Shown here in pieces: positions 17,382 through 25,848 of a DNA stretch of 64,000 nucleotides. The stretch is from JAICTV01 sp035634055 (GTDB lineage Bacteria; Planctomycetota; Phycisphaerae; Tepidisphaerales; Tepidisphaeraceae): contig DASQDR010000145.1 of the NCBI GenBank assembly GCA_035634055.1, forward strand, positions 1 to 64,000, in the 5' to 3' direction. The notes beneath the pieces are model-generated. The model was not told the DNA's origin. It saw only the letters and a program-made list of their open reading frames with translations, and made no database searches. Numbering within the stretch: the stretch's first letter is position 1; each line of letters opens with the position of its first letter. The translations under genes and the position numbers were made by a program.

Positions 17382-18188
17382 GTGGCCGATTCAGCCGATC
17401 GCCATCTCGCGCAACAGTTGCCGGGCAAGCGCCCGCCGGCGTACTCGATGCGCGCGCTGGGGGCCAGGAACCTCCCCGAGACGCTCCTGCTCGACGGCGT
17501 CCCCTGGACCCTCGCCCGCACGCACAAGCACGACTTCTGGGCCGTCACCGGCTTCTACCAGTCCCCCGCCGGCGAACTGGCGGTGCTGAAGATGGGGCGC
17601 ACGGAGCCGTTCGGCGGGGTGCCGCTCCAGTGGATCGGCCGATACCTCTGCCGCCGCGAGGTCCGCTTCTACAACGCGCTCAGCGACCTGCCCAACGTCC
17701 CGCGCGTGCTCGGGCGGGTCGGGCCGACCGGGTTCCTGCACGCCTACGTCGCCGGCGCGCCGCTCAGCAAGGATCGCCCGGTGCCCGCCGGCTTCTTTGA
17801 CCAGCTCCTGGCGCTGATGGACCAACTGCACGCGCGCGGCATCGCGTACGTGGACGCGAACAAGCCGGAGAACATCCTCCTCGGCGACGACGGTCGGCCG
17901 CACCTGATCGACTTCCAGATCAGTTGGGACCTCAAAGAGCTGGGCAATACCTGGCTCAACCGCTGGTGGCTCAAGCGGCTCCAGCGGGCCGACGTCTACC
18001 ACGTCCTGAAGCACAAGAAACGCCTGCGCCCCGATGAACTGAGCGAGGGGGAGCGCCACATGGTCACGCACCGCAGCACGTTCATCCGCTTGCACCGCGC
18101 GATCACCAAGCCGTACTTCAAGCTCCGGCGGACGACGTTCAAACGCCTGCGCGCGTCGGGACGGCTGCTGCCGGAGGGGAGCAAGTAG
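17382..18188 (+). CDS. Protein-kinase-fold protein (InaA/RIO-like)
   Basis: A 268-residue cytosolic protein with a small-kinase fold. The catalytic-loop equivalent is GIAYVDANKPENILL (Asp and Asn positions kept, His of HRD replaced) and the metal-binding DFG is DFQ in PHLIDFQISWD. The N-lobe has a candidate ATP-binding Lys in ELAVLKMGR and Glu in RREVRFYNAL. This pattern matches Kdo/lipopolysaccharide kinases and RIO-type kinases more than Ser/Thr kinases. A TATACT box at 17369-17374 ends seven bases before the GTG start, which supports this start and a leaderless mRNA. An envelope sugar or lipid substrate is plausible but unproven. Confidence 0.65.
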   Translation: MADSADRHLAQQLPGKRPPAYSMRALGARNLPETLLLDGVPWTLARTHKHDFWAVTGFYQSPAGELAVLKMGRTEPFGGVPLQWIGRYLCRREVRFYNALSDLPNVPRVLGRVGPTGFLHAYVAGAPLSKDRPVPAGFFDQLLALMDQLHARGIAYVDANKPENILLGDDGRPHLIDFQISWDLKELGNTWLNRWWLKRLQRADVYHVLKHKKRLRPDELSEGERHMVTHRSTFIRLHRAITKPYFKLRRTTFKRLRASGRLLPEGSK

Positions 18189-18235
18189 ATCGGAGTCGGC
18201 GCGGCGGTGGTGGTGGCTGGCATCGCCGACGGCGA

Positions 18236-18285
18236 AGCGAGCCGGCGGCGGAGCGAGCCGGCGGCGGAGCGAGCCGGCCGGCCGC
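18236..18285. repeat. Short tandem repeat, 16-base unit
   Basis: About three copies of GCGAGCCGGCGGCGGA lie between the kinase-like gene and the convergent gene that ends at 18292. The last copy is degenerate and merges into GGCCGGCCGCGG. It may act as a GC-rich hairpin at the convergent 3' ends. Confidence 0.6.
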
Positions 18286-18291
18286 GGCTCG

Positions 18292-18978
18292 CTACCGCGA
18301 CGCCCGCGCGTGCATGTTCATCAGGTCCTTGTACGCCTCGGCGAAGGCGGCCATGTTGGTCTCGTCCATCGCCTGCGGGGCGAGGCGCTCGATCAGGGCC
18401 ATGCGGCTCTCGATCAGCGGGAGGTCGTCCGGCGACGGGCGGGCGGGGTCGGGAAAGCCATCTTCGTTCAGGTCCTCGATCAGGTCCTTGCGCGCCTCGG
18501 GCGGGAGCGAGGCGTCATTGATGGCGGCGCTCCAAACCGCCTCCGCCTGCGGGTCGGCGCCCACCAGCCTCAGCGCCTCCCGCGCGGGCAGTGGATCGGT
18601 CGGCGCGTTGGGGACGATTGGGGCGGCGGCCGCGGGGTCCGGCTCGGCGGAAGCCTCCGGCGCATCCGCCCGTCGCTCCGCGTCCGGAGCGTCGAGTACC
18701 TGCATCGTCGTTGGCTCGCTGACGACGGCGGGCGGGGAGACCTTCGGAGAGGCCGTCGCAGACAACGGCTTCGCCGCCACCCGCCGCGCGGCGCGCGATT
18801 TATCCGGCGCAGGCGGAGCCATGCGCGCGGCCGTCGCCGGTCGATCGACGCGCGGGGCCAGCGCGATCACCACCCCCTCGCGCTCCGCGTCCGGGCTGCG
18901 CGCGATCCACCGTGCGGCGCCGACCGTGCCGGCGCCGACGATGACGGCAACCATCAGCCAAATCGGAAGCTGCCTCAT
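18292..18978 (-). CDS. Membrane-anchored protein of unknown function
   Basis: A 228-residue protein. One N-terminal hydrophobic segment (residues 4-23, LPIWLMVAVIVGAGTVGAA) is either an anchor or an uncleaved signal. An Ala/Pro/Glu-rich disordered linker runs to about residue 130. The conserved-looking C-terminal part is about 90 residues, helical and acidic (LVGADPQAEAVWSAAIND, LPPEARKDLIEDLNEDGFPD, ALIERLAPQAMDETN). I do not recognise a domain with assigned function. The start is the ATG at 18978 because it puts the hydrophobic segment first. It stands divergent to the subtilase. Confidence 0.6.
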   Translation of the reverse strand: MRQLPIWLMVAVIVGAGTVGAARWIARSPDAEREGVVIALAPRVDRPATAARMAPPAPDKSRAARRVAAKPLSATASPKVSPPAVVSEPTTMQVLDAPDAERRADAPEASAEPDPAAAAPIVPNAPTDPLPAREALRLVGADPQAEAVWSAAINDASLPPEARKDLIEDLNEDGFPDPARPSPDDLPLIESRMALIERLAPQAMDETNMAAFAEAYKDLMNMHARASR

Positions 18979-19282
18979 GGAACGTCTCCGTGCCGCCCGC
19001 GGTGAAGTGCGCCGCCGCAGCGAGCGGTCTCGGATCCGTTCGCGTCGGCGTCGAGGGCGTGGTGTCGCCCACAGGATACCAAGCGGCGTCGGCCGGACCG
19101 AAACATTTTTCGCGGTAAATCCACCCAAGCGGGAAGACAAACCTTGGTCCGCGGGACTACAAAGATGCGCGGGTGCTTCGCGCCGTCGCACCCGCCGGCC
19201 GCGCTGTCCGGCCGGGGCCGCGCGATCCACGGACGGGTCGCCCGCGACGAGCCGGTCGGGCGGCGGTCCAACGAGTCACCTG

Positions 19283-20548
19283 ATGACGTTCACCCCGAAG
19301 CCCGCCCCCGCCCGCACCTCGCCCCTCCGCGCCTGCGTCATCCCCGCCACCCGCGCGGCGCGACCGAAAATCATCGAAACGCTCGAATCGCGCGTCCTGC
19401 TGGCCACCACCAGCGATACCTCGTTCGGCACCCAGTACGCCCTGAGCAACACCGCCACCGCCAAGGCGTGGGACCTCACGCGCGGCAGCGCCACCGTCCT
19501 CATCGGCCACCTCGACACTGGCGTCGATTACCGCCACGCCGACCTCTACTCCAACATCTGGATCAACCAGTCGGAGATCCCCCGCACCGTCCGCCCGACC
19601 CTGAAGGACACCGACCGCGACGGGCGGATCTCGTTCTACGACCTGAACGACCCGCTCAACAAGCCGCGAATGACCGACGTCAACCGCAACGGCTACATCG
19701 ACGCCGGCGATCTGCTCAACCCCACCGGCCGCGGCGGGTGGGAGGACAAGGTCAACGGGCGCAACAACGCCAACGACGTCTACACCGACGACATCATCGG
19801 CTGGGACTTCGCCGAGGACGACAACAAGCCCTTCGACGACGGCAGCGAGAACGGCGGGCACGGCACCCACACCGCCGGCATCATCGCCGCCACCGGCAAC
19901 AACGGCCGCGGCATCAGCGGCGTGATCCAGAAGGCGTCGCTGATGGTCCTGCGCCTCTTCGACGACCACGGGTTCGGGGCCGACGACGCGCAGCTCGCCC
20001 GGGCCATCCGCTACTCCGCCGACAGCGGCGCCAAGGTCGCCAACGCCAGTTGGGGCGGCGGGTACGGCTACAACGGGGACCCGATTTACCAAGCCATCAA
20101 GTACGCCGGGAGCAAGGGCCAAACCTTCGTCACCGCCGCCGGCAACGACGGCGAGAACCTCGACGGGCACTACGACGACTTCCCCAGCGAGTACGACCTG
20201 GGCAACATCCTCGTCGTCGCCGCCACCACCTCCTCGCGCACGCTGGCGTCGTTCTCCAACTTCGGCCGCACCCGCGCCGACATCGCCGCCCCCGGCTCGG
20301 GCGTGATGAGCACCCTGCCCAACAACCGCTACGGCCGGATGAGCGGCACCTCGATGGCCGCCCCCATGGTCACCGGCACCGTCGCCCTCATGTTGGCGCG
20401 GAACAAGGCCATCACCCTCTCCGACATCCGCTCCCGCCTGCTCAACGGCGCCGACAAGCGCAGCGCGCTCGACAACCGCACCGTCTCCGACGGTGAGCTG
20501 AACGTGAACAACGCCCTGCGCAACCTCAAGGGCACCGCGCTGGTCTGA
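19283..20548 (+). CDS. Subtilisin-like (S8) secreted serine protease with LE-x-R-x-LL N-terminus
   Basis: A 421-residue protease with all catalytic residues: Asp in HLDTGVDYRH, His in NGGHGTHTAGI, oxyanion Asn in TAAGND and Ser in SGTSMAAPMVTG. There is no conventional signal peptide. Instead residues 30-42 read IETLESRVLLATT, the planctomycete LEPR-XLL-type motif found at the start of many surface or secreted proteins, and the mature domain begins immediately after it. No propeptide inhibitor domain is visible. A Ca-binding-like acidic insert (DTDRDGRISFYDLND and DVNRNGYIDAGDL, dockerin/EF-hand-like) lies between the catalytic Asp and His. Confidence 0.88.
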   Translation: MTFTPKPAPARTSPLRACVIPATRAARPKIIETLESRVLLATTSDTSFGTQYALSNTATAKAWDLTRGSATVLIGHLDTGVDYRHADLYSNIWINQSEIPRTVRPTLKDTDRDGRISFYDLNDPLNKPRMTDVNRNGYIDAGDLLNPTGRGGWEDKVNGRNNANDVYTDDIIGWDFAEDDNKPFDDGSENGGHGTHTAGIIAATGNNGRGISGVIQKASLMVLRLFDDHGFGADDAQLARAIRYSADSGAKVANASWGGGYGYNGDPIYQAIKYAGSKGQTFVTAAGNDGENLDGHYDDFPSEYDLGNILVVAATTSSRTLASFSNFGRTRADIAAPGSGVMSTLPNNRYGRMSGTSMAAPMVTGTVALMLARNKAITLSDIRSRLLNGADKRSALDNRTVSDGELNVNNALRNLKGTALV

Positions 20549-20684
20549 CCGCCCGCGCGAGACGCTCGCCGCCGCCGGCCGCGGGCGCGCAATGTCCGTC
20601 CCACCGCTCGATCCACATTCGCCCCGGCTACCCGCACCGAGGCCGCGCGCCGTAAGATCGGTGCAGGTCCGACAGGAGCCCCGC

Positions 20685-21530
20685 ATGCACGACGCCGCCC
20701 CGCGCACCGCTTCCTCGACCAACGTCCTCTCGCCGGAGCAGATCGCCTTCTACCACGACCACGGCTACCTCCACCTCCCGGCCACGTTCGACCCCGCCGA
20801 GACCGCCGAGCTGTCCGCGCACCTCGATTGGCTGATCGACACCTGGGCGATGAAGGACGCCGGCTGGTCCGGGCCGTGGCGGAAGAAGTACATGGACGCC
20901 GAGACGGAGAAGAAGTCGCAGCTCATCGCGCTGCACGACCTCCAGTACTACTCCGCCGCCTGGGCCCGCGCCGTCACCAAGCCACGGCTCTGCGGCGCGA
21001 TGGCGGACCTGCTCGGTGATGGAAACGGGGGCGGGCCGGTCGAGCTGCACCACTCCACCCTTCACGTCAAGCCGCCGGAGACAGGCCACCCCTTCCCCAT
21101 GCACCAGGACTGGGCCTTCTACAAGCATGCCGACGGGCGCTACGTGGACGTGCTGGTCCACCTCGACGACACGCGGCACGAGAACGGCGAGATCCGCTTC
21201 GTCGACGCCAGCCACAAGCTGGGCGCGCTCGAGCACGTGACGCGCGACGAGCAGGGCAAGGGTTGCACGCCGCACTTCCCCTTCGACCGCTACTCGCTGG
21301 AGAACACCGTCGCCGTCCCCGCCCGCGCCGGCGACGTGGTGTGCTTCAACATCCACACGATCCACGGCAGCCACGTGAACACGACTGAGCGCATGCGCCG
21401 CCTGGTCCGCGTCGGCTACAAGCACCCCGACAACCTCCAACTCGAAGGCCAATCCAACGGCCGCCCGAGCTGGATGGTCTGGGGCCGTCGCGATCGCCGC
21501 GACGGGCAACCGCCGTTCCGGATCGATTGA
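20685..21530 (+). CDS. Phytanoyl-CoA dioxygenase (PhyH) family protein
   Basis: A 281-residue Fe(II)/2-oxoglutarate-dependent oxygenase. The metal-binding HxD is in PFPMHQDWAFYK, the distal His in HTIHGSHVN, and an Arg five to ten residues later could bind 2-oxoglutarate. FYHDHGYLHLPATFDPAE is the typical PhyH N-terminus. The substrate is unknown; PhyH relatives hydroxylate lipids, osmolytes and secondary metabolites. The ATG at 20685 follows GACAGGAGCC, a possible Shine-Dalgarno sequence. The gene is not in an obvious operon. Confidence 0.85.
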   Translation: MHDAAPRTASSTNVLSPEQIAFYHDHGYLHLPATFDPAETAELSAHLDWLIDTWAMKDAGWSGPWRKKYMDAETEKKSQLIALHDLQYYSAAWARAVTKPRLCGAMADLLGDGNGGGPVELHHSTLHVKPPETGHPFPMHQDWAFYKHADGRYVDVLVHLDDTRHENGEIRFVDASHKLGALEHVTRDEQGKGCTPHFPFDRYSLENTVAVPARAGDVVCFNIHTIHGSHVNTTERMRRLVRVGYKHPDNLQLEGQSNGRPSWMVWGRRDRRDGQPPFRID

Positions 21531-21571
21531 ACCGCCCCCGTCGGCGGCGCCGACCTCTCGCGCCCCCCTTC

Positions 21572-21881
21572 ACTTCTCCTCGCGCTGAGTCACCTCCACG
21601 TACTTCCTGAAGTGCGTACATCTCGCAGAACCTTAGCTTGTGCGGGTGATCCTTCTCCGCCACGCGTAAATGGCCAGCACGCCCGGCTCGATCCGGACAG
21701 ACGTTTCCATCTCCTCGCGCACGGCCGCCGTGTAGCGCTCCAGTTGCGCGGGGTCAATCTCCAGCTCCGCGACGCGCGGGAAGACCATGTCACTCCCCGT
21801 CCCAACCCGTGGGCAGCTCGCCGCGCAGCCCGCGCTCAGGATCAACAAGCTGACGACGAGCACGAAGGCGTGGTGGCGCAT
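21572..21881 (-). pseudogene. Decayed ABM-domain (antibiotic biosynthesis monooxygenase-like) lipoprotein gene
   Basis: The minus-strand frame from the ATG at 21881 gives a lipoprotein signal peptide (LLILSAGC lipobox). It continues with LEIDPAQLERYTAAVREEME and SVRIEPGVLAIYA, the first half of a dimeric alpha+beta (ABM/quinol monooxygenase) domain, then a stop. Shifting frame near 21660 restores AEKDHPHKLRFCEMYA. A second junction near 21615 jumps to HFRKYVEVTQREEK. About 13 codons that normally separate these blocks are missing. One frameshift plus an internal deletion argue for a pseudogene. Confidence 0.7.
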
Positions 21882-21972
21882 AACGGACCGATGTTCAGCG
21901 ACCGGACGGGCACCGGACCGCTTCTCAACTCACGAGGACCGCGACGCCCGCCCGGTCTGCTGCAACGGCTGG

Positions 21973-22306
21973 TTAGTCGGCCGGCCGCGTCGCCACGAGG
22001 TCGCGGACCTCGGCGTGCACGACAACGCGGAACGGCGCGTCCGCCGGTGCCTGCACCAACCGCTGTAAGTCCGCGAGCGCCGTCTCATCCGGCACTTCGC
22101 CATACACCCGAAGGCTCGGATGGGTAATGACGGTCGTCTTGACTGCTGCAAATCGCGGATCGGCCGCAAGCGCTGGAGCGATACTTTGACGGAACGATTG
22201 GGCCGCTTTCATTTCCTCGCCGCTGAACGCCACCGGGACCGAAGGCCTCCGCAAGCACCAGCATGGCGACGCCGACGACGAGGATGATCGGCAGGCGACG
22301 CCACAT
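21973..22306 (-). pseudogene. Secreted protein gene of unknown function with a frameshift
   Basis: The minus-strand ATG at 22306 opens a clear signal peptide (LPIILVVGVAMLVLAEA) that runs into a wrong frame after about 24 residues. Moving one base near 22236 gives a long sensible frame to 21973: VAFSGEEMKAAQSFRQSI, then TVITHPSLRVYGEVPDE and FRVVVHAEVRDLVA. No family is recognised; the alternating small beta/alpha pattern could be a BON-like or short periplasmic domain. Either the gene is broken or the second part starts from the TTG at 22254 as an unrelated short protein. It is next to another broken gene. Confidence 0.5.
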
Positions 22307-22430
22307 GGAGGCCGGCTAACTAGGATTCACCTGACCGGCCGCGCGAATTAGCAGCCGCGTGATGGAATCGTCGCGGGTTCGGTAAAATACGTCAACGGCG
22401 GCCCTTGCGGCGACTTACCGCCGCGCGCCC

Positions 22431-22458
22431 TCGACAAGGCTCCCCGCGTCCCTATAAT
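22431..22458 (+). promoter_or_regulatory. Promoter of tRNA-Leu
   Basis: TCGACA (22431-22436), a 16-base spacer and a perfect TATAAT (22453-22458), about 28 bases before the tRNA. This is the best -10 match seen in the window. Confidence 0.65.
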
Positions 22459-22486
22459 CCGCCGTTCGCGAAATCCGAGCGACCTC

Positions 22487-22568
22487 GCCCAGGTGGCGGA
22501 ATTGGCAGACGCACTACTTTGAGGTGGTAGCGCCGCAAGGCGTGGAGGTTCGAGTCCTCTCCTGGGCA
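22487..22568 (+). tRNA. tRNA-Leu (anticodon GAG)
   Basis: A class II tRNA of 82 bases. The acceptor stem GCCCAGG pairs with CCTGGGC, with A73 as discriminator. The D-loop contains AATTGGCAGA. The anticodon stem CTACT/GGTAG encloses loop TTGAGGT with GAG at 22521-22523. The long variable arm is CGCCGCAAGGCGT and the T-loop TTCGAGT. It reads CTC and CTT leucine codons. CCA is not encoded. Confidence 0.97.
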
Positions 22569-22576
22569 CTGACGAA

Positions 22577-22601
22577 ACCCGTCCTTCCTGGACGGGTTTT
22601 T
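22577..22601 (+). terminator. Intrinsic terminator after tRNA-Leu
   Basis: ACCCGTCC (22577-22584) pairs with GGACGGGT (22590-22597) over a short loop and is followed by a T-run (TTTTTC). Confidence 0.85.
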
Positions 22602-22651
22602 CATTGGGTCACCGCTCGCGCGCAACGTGCCGTCGCCCCCGTTTAGAGTTG

Positions 22652-23395
22652 TCACGTCCCACCCTCGACCAGTCCTTCGCCCAGCAATCGCCCGAACCGC
22701 CGCGCGTCGTCGGCGCGCGGGATGTTGTTGAACAGCACGCGCACGTCCCCGGCCGGCGGGAGCATGTCGCGCAACTGGCGCAGCTCGTCGTCGCTGTAGA
22801 CGTGCCGGGTGCCGGTGATGCCGTGCAACCGGTAGTAGGTGAACCCGCTGGTCACCGTCCGGGTAACGAACGGGTCGACGACGTGGACGAGGTCGCAGGC
22901 GTCGCAGAGGGAGGCGACCAGGTCGGCGGGCCACGGGCCGCGCGGTTCCCAGAGCAGCCTCGGGCCGCCCGGCGGGCGGCGGATCCGCCGGAAGAACGCT
23001 TTCATGTTGGCCGCGTTCTCCTCGGTGGGCTTGAAGCTCGCCGGGCACTGGAACAGGATCGACGAGGCGTTCAAGAGCGTCGCGCACGCCTCGGTCACCC
23101 GCCACCCTTCTTCGACGATCGCGGTGTCGCGAAACGCCCCCGCGTCGGCCCGCTCGCGCTCGGTTAGCGGGCGCTTGAGCCGGCGGTACGTCGGGCTCTT
23201 CGCCGGGTGCGTGACCAGTTGCCACGCCTTGATCGCGAACTCGCAATCGCCCGCGACGCTCTGCCGCCAGCGCCGCATCACCGGCTCGCTCGAGGGCTGG
23301 TAGAACGTCTGCTGCACCTCCACGATGGGAAACCACCGGGAGTACTCGGCCATCGAAATGGTGAAGCCGCAGAGCCCGACCTTGACGTTGCGCAC
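22652..23395 (-). CDS. DUF72 (YecE-like) family protein
   Basis: A 247-residue TIM-barrel-like protein of the DUF72 family. Family marks are KVGLCGFTISMAEYSRWFP at the N-terminus, VEVQQTFYQP, CEFAIKAWQLVTHPAKSP, SILFQCPASFKP and YYRLHGITG, with the C-terminal VLFNNIPRADDARRF. The biochemical role of DUF72 is unknown. The GTG at 23395 is used because KVGLCGF is the family N-terminus; the open frame continues upstream into the neighbouring gene. It lies downstream of, and on the same strand as, the murein-peptide gene pair. Confidence 0.8.
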   Translation of the reverse strand: MRNVKVGLCGFTISMAEYSRWFPIVEVQQTFYQPSSEPVMRRWRQSVAGDCEFAIKAWQLVTHPAKSPTYRRLKRPLTERERADAGAFRDTAIVEEGWRVTEACATLLNASSILFQCPASFKPTEENAANMKAFFRRIRRPPGGPRLLWEPRGPWPADLVASLCDACDLVHVVDPFVTRTVTSGFTYYRLHGITGTRHVYSDDELRQLRDMLPPAGDVRVLFNNIPRADDARRFGRLLGEGLVEGGT

Positions 23396-23511
23396 ACGTC
23401 CACCATCGCAGAAATCGGCGCACGCGGAAACGTCCGCCCGACCGGTCGCAATCGCTGCGCGCGTGGGCCCAGCGATCGCAATGGTCAACGCACCCGCCTC
23501 TCCCGCGCCGC

Positions 23512-24582
23512 TCAGATAGATGGGAAGAACGACCGCGCCCCCGCGAAGGTGGTGCGCAGGTGCTCGCGCTGCTGCACGTCGTCCTCGTAGACGCCGTTGT
23601 GCAAGCGGGAGGAGTGGATCATGTGCCAGCCGTCGCCGGTGGCCAGGCCGACGTGGGTGATCTTGCGCTTGTGGATGGCGCCGGCGGCGACGGTGGTTGG
23701 GTCGCCGCCGAAGAAGAGCAGGTCGCCCGCTCGGAACGGTGGCTCGACCGGTCGGCCGGCGGCGAACTGCATGTCGGCGTCGCGCGGGATGTCGTGGCCG
23801 GCCAGGCGGTGGACGAGCTGGGCGAGACCGGAGCAGTCGATGCCGAAGGCGCTGTTGCCGCCCCAGAGGTAATACGTGCCGCGGAACGCGCGGGCGTAGC
23901 TGACGATCCGATTTCGCGCTTCCTCCGGTGCGGCGGACAGACCCTCCAGCGCCTCCAGATCGCCGGCCCGGACCCATCCGGTTGCGATCATGTCCCCCGC
24001 CACCTCCACCCGCGCGCGCCAGCGATCGGGCTGCTGCCACTCGACGACGCGAACCGGCGTGCCGGCCAGCAGCCGCGTCGCCGGCGCCAGCACGTTGATC
24101 GTCGCCTCGGCGCCGACGATGGCGACCGGCGAAACGACGAGGTGCGTTGCGCGCACCGGCGGGGCCGGGCGCAGGTACGGCTTATAAGCCCAGCCGAGGT
24201 AGCCGTCGCCCTGGCGGACGAAGCACCAGTTGCCGGCCTCTTCGAGGATCTCCAGCTCGACCCCGTTGAGCACCTGCGTCATCAGCTCCGACAGGAACGA
24301 CGGCTCGCGGTGGAGGTCCGTCAGGTTGGTCGCGACGACGCGCGTCTCGCGCGGCTCGCGGCGCAACACGCGCACGGCGGAGAAGTCGGCGCGCAGGTCC
24401 GGGAGGTTCTGTTGCAGCGCGCGGCGGAGCGCGTCGAGGTCGGACGGTTCAAGCACGCGACCGGCGAGCAAAGCGCGCGTGCCGTCGAAGCCTTCGACGC
24501 GAACGTCGAAGAGGTTCACGCGCCGATCGGCGAAATCGCAAGCGGCGATGACTTTCTCGATCTGCTCTTTCACTGGATTCAT
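23512..24582 (-). CDS. NlpC/P60 (C40) peptidase with SH3-like domains
   Basis: A 356-residue enzyme like Bacillus YkfC, gamma-D-glutamyl-L-diamino-acid endopeptidase. Residues about 80-200 form bacterial SH3-like barrels (TNLTDLHREPSF, LVRQGDGYLGWAYKPYL-like). The C-terminal catalytic domain has Cys in FGIDCSGLAQLV, His in RKITHVGLATG and a third polar residue in WHMIHSS. No signal peptide is seen, which agrees with a cytosolic peptide-recycling role. The gene lies 33 bases downstream of the dipeptide epimerase on the same strand, the same pairing as ykfB-ykfC: the peptidase releases L-Ala-D-Glu and the epimerase converts it. Confidence 0.88.
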   Translation of the reverse strand: MNPVKEQIEKVIAACDFADRRVNLFDVRVEGFDGTRALLAGRVLEPSDLDALRRALQQNLPDLRADFSAVRVLRREPRETRVVATNLTDLHREPSFLSELMTQVLNGVELEILEEAGNWCFVRQGDGYLGWAYKPYLRPAPPVRATHLVVSPVAIVGAEATINVLAPATRLLAGTPVRVVEWQQPDRWRARVEVAGDMIATGWVRAGDLEALEGLSAAPEEARNRIVSYARAFRGTYYLWGGNSAFGIDCSGLAQLVHRLAGHDIPRDADMQFAAGRPVEPPFRAGDLLFFGGDPTTVAAGAIHKRKITHVGLATGDGWHMIHSSRLHNGVYEDDVQQREHLRTTFAGARSFFPSI

Positions 24583-24615
24583 CCCCGTACGAACGCGGGC
24601 GCGCGGCGCAACGTG

Positions 24616-25650
24616 TCACCGTTGAACCACGCCGATTCCCGGGCGGTCCGGCAGCGTGATCCTCGCGTGGCGATCGTAGGTCAATCCCGCGAACGGGTCA
24701 TTGGTGATCAGCAGCGGCGCGTCGAGGTCGAGCCAGTCGGCCGCGCCGGCGAGGTGGGCCATCGCGGTGATGCCGATCGAGGTCTCGATCATGCACCCGA
24801 GCATCACCTTCATCTCCAGCTCGCGCGCGCGGCGCAGGATCGCCAGCGCGGGAGTGATGCCGCCGAGCTTCATCAGCTTGAGGTTGATCCCGCGCACGCC
24901 GGCGGCGGCGAGATGCTCGACGTCCGCCAGCGACTGCACGCTCTCGTCGGCCACGATCGGGATGCGCGTCCGCGCCTGCACCTGCCCCAGCCCGGCGATC
25001 TGCTCCTTTGGCAGCGGCTGCTCGATCAGCTCGATGTCGCAGGTCTCCAGCCACTTCAGGTGCGCGATGGCCTGATCGACGGTCCAGCCGGCGTTGGCGT
25101 CGACGCAGAGCGTTGCGTCGGGGCGGGCGTCGCGGACGGCGCGCACGCGGGCCTCGTCGTCGGCGTCGCCGCCGAGCTTCAGCTTGATGACGGGGTAATC
25201 CGCGATCTGCCGGGCCATCGCCGCCATCGCGTCGGGGGCGTCGATGGCGATGGTGAACGCCGTCGGCATTGCCGGCGGGACCGGCAACCCGAGCAACCGG
25301 TGCAGCGGCAACTCGCGCCGCTTGCCGATGCGGTCCAGCAGCGCAAGCTCCAGCGCGCAACGCGCCGGCGCGGGGCCGGGCGGGACCCACGCCGGCACCG
25401 CCTCCACCGTCTCCGGCAGCGGCGCTTCCTGATCGACGGCGCGCTGCCAGCAGTCGGTGATGGCCGACGGATCGACGCCGTAATAAGGCGGGATCGTCCC
25501 CTCGCCCCACCCCTGGTCCCCCGCCAGCCGCAGCCAGAACGTCTCGCGCGTCTCGCTGGTGCCGTACGACAGCTTGAACGGGTTGCGCAACTGAAGCGTG
25601 AGCCGCTCGTAGCTCACCGCGGGCGTGTGGGGCATGGGGCGCTCAAGCAT
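24616..25650 (-). CDS. Dipeptide (L-Ala-D/L-Glu-type) epimerase, enolase superfamily
   Basis: A 344-residue member of the muconate-lactonizing-enzyme subgroup. The acid/base Lys pair is present: KxK in VIKLKLGGDAD and the opposite Lys in LKLMKLGGIT. The Mg ligands are Asp in VDANAGW, Glu in IEQPLP and Asp in ADESVQ. It epimerises L-Ala-D-Glu to L-Ala-L-Glu for murein-peptide catabolism. The ATG at 25650 is preferred; an in-frame GTG at 25665 lies within a repeat. It is followed by the C40 peptidase in the same direction. Confidence 0.88.
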   Translation of the reverse strand: MLERPMPHTPAVSYERLTLQLRNPFKLSYGTSETRETFWLRLAGDQGWGEGTIPPYYGVDPSAITDCWQRAVDQEAPLPETVEAVPAWVPPGPAPARCALELALLDRIGKRRELPLHRLLGLPVPPAMPTAFTIAIDAPDAMAAMARQIADYPVIKLKLGGDADDEARVRAVRDARPDATLCVDANAGWTVDQAIAHLKWLETCDIELIEQPLPKEQIAGLGQVQARTRIPIVADESVQSLADVEHLAAAGVRGINLKLMKLGGITPALAILRRARELEMKVMLGCMIETSIGITAMAHLAGAADWLDLDAPLLITNDPFAGLTYDRHARITLPDRPGIGVVQR

Positions 25651-25659
25651 ACCAAATTC

Positions 25660-25796
25660 AGCCACCGATGGGGCACTGACGAGGAAGGATGAAGGCGGAA
25701 CGCTGAAGGATGAAGAAGATGATCGTTCTTACATCCTCCAGCCTTCCGCGTTCATCCTTCCTCCTTCCTCCTTTCCCTCCTGCCCCATCGGTGGCT
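25660..25796. repeat. Inverted repeat with 'agccaccgatggggca' arms (family A)
   Basis: The outer arms AGCCACCGATGGGGCA (25660-25675) and TGCCCCATCGGTGGCT (25781-25796) are exact complements. Inside, GAAGGATGAAGGCGGAACG and its near-complement CGTTCATCCTTCC-type sequence extend the hairpin. The A/G-rich inner unit GAAGGATGAA is repeated. The element sits between the divergent epimerase and lpdA genes. The outer arm recurs at 504-520. Confidence 0.85.
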
Positions 25797-25831
25797 AACT
25801 CTCCCCCGGTGGCGAAACGGCCCACCCGCCC

Positions 25832-25837
25832 TAGAAT
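25832..25837 (+). promoter_or_regulatory. -10 box of lpdA, probably leaderless
   Basis: TAGAAT at 25832-25837 ends 11 bases before the ATG at 25849. No Shine-Dalgarno sequence is present and the -35 region is weak. Confidence 0.4.
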
Positions 25838-25848
25838 CCTGCACACCT

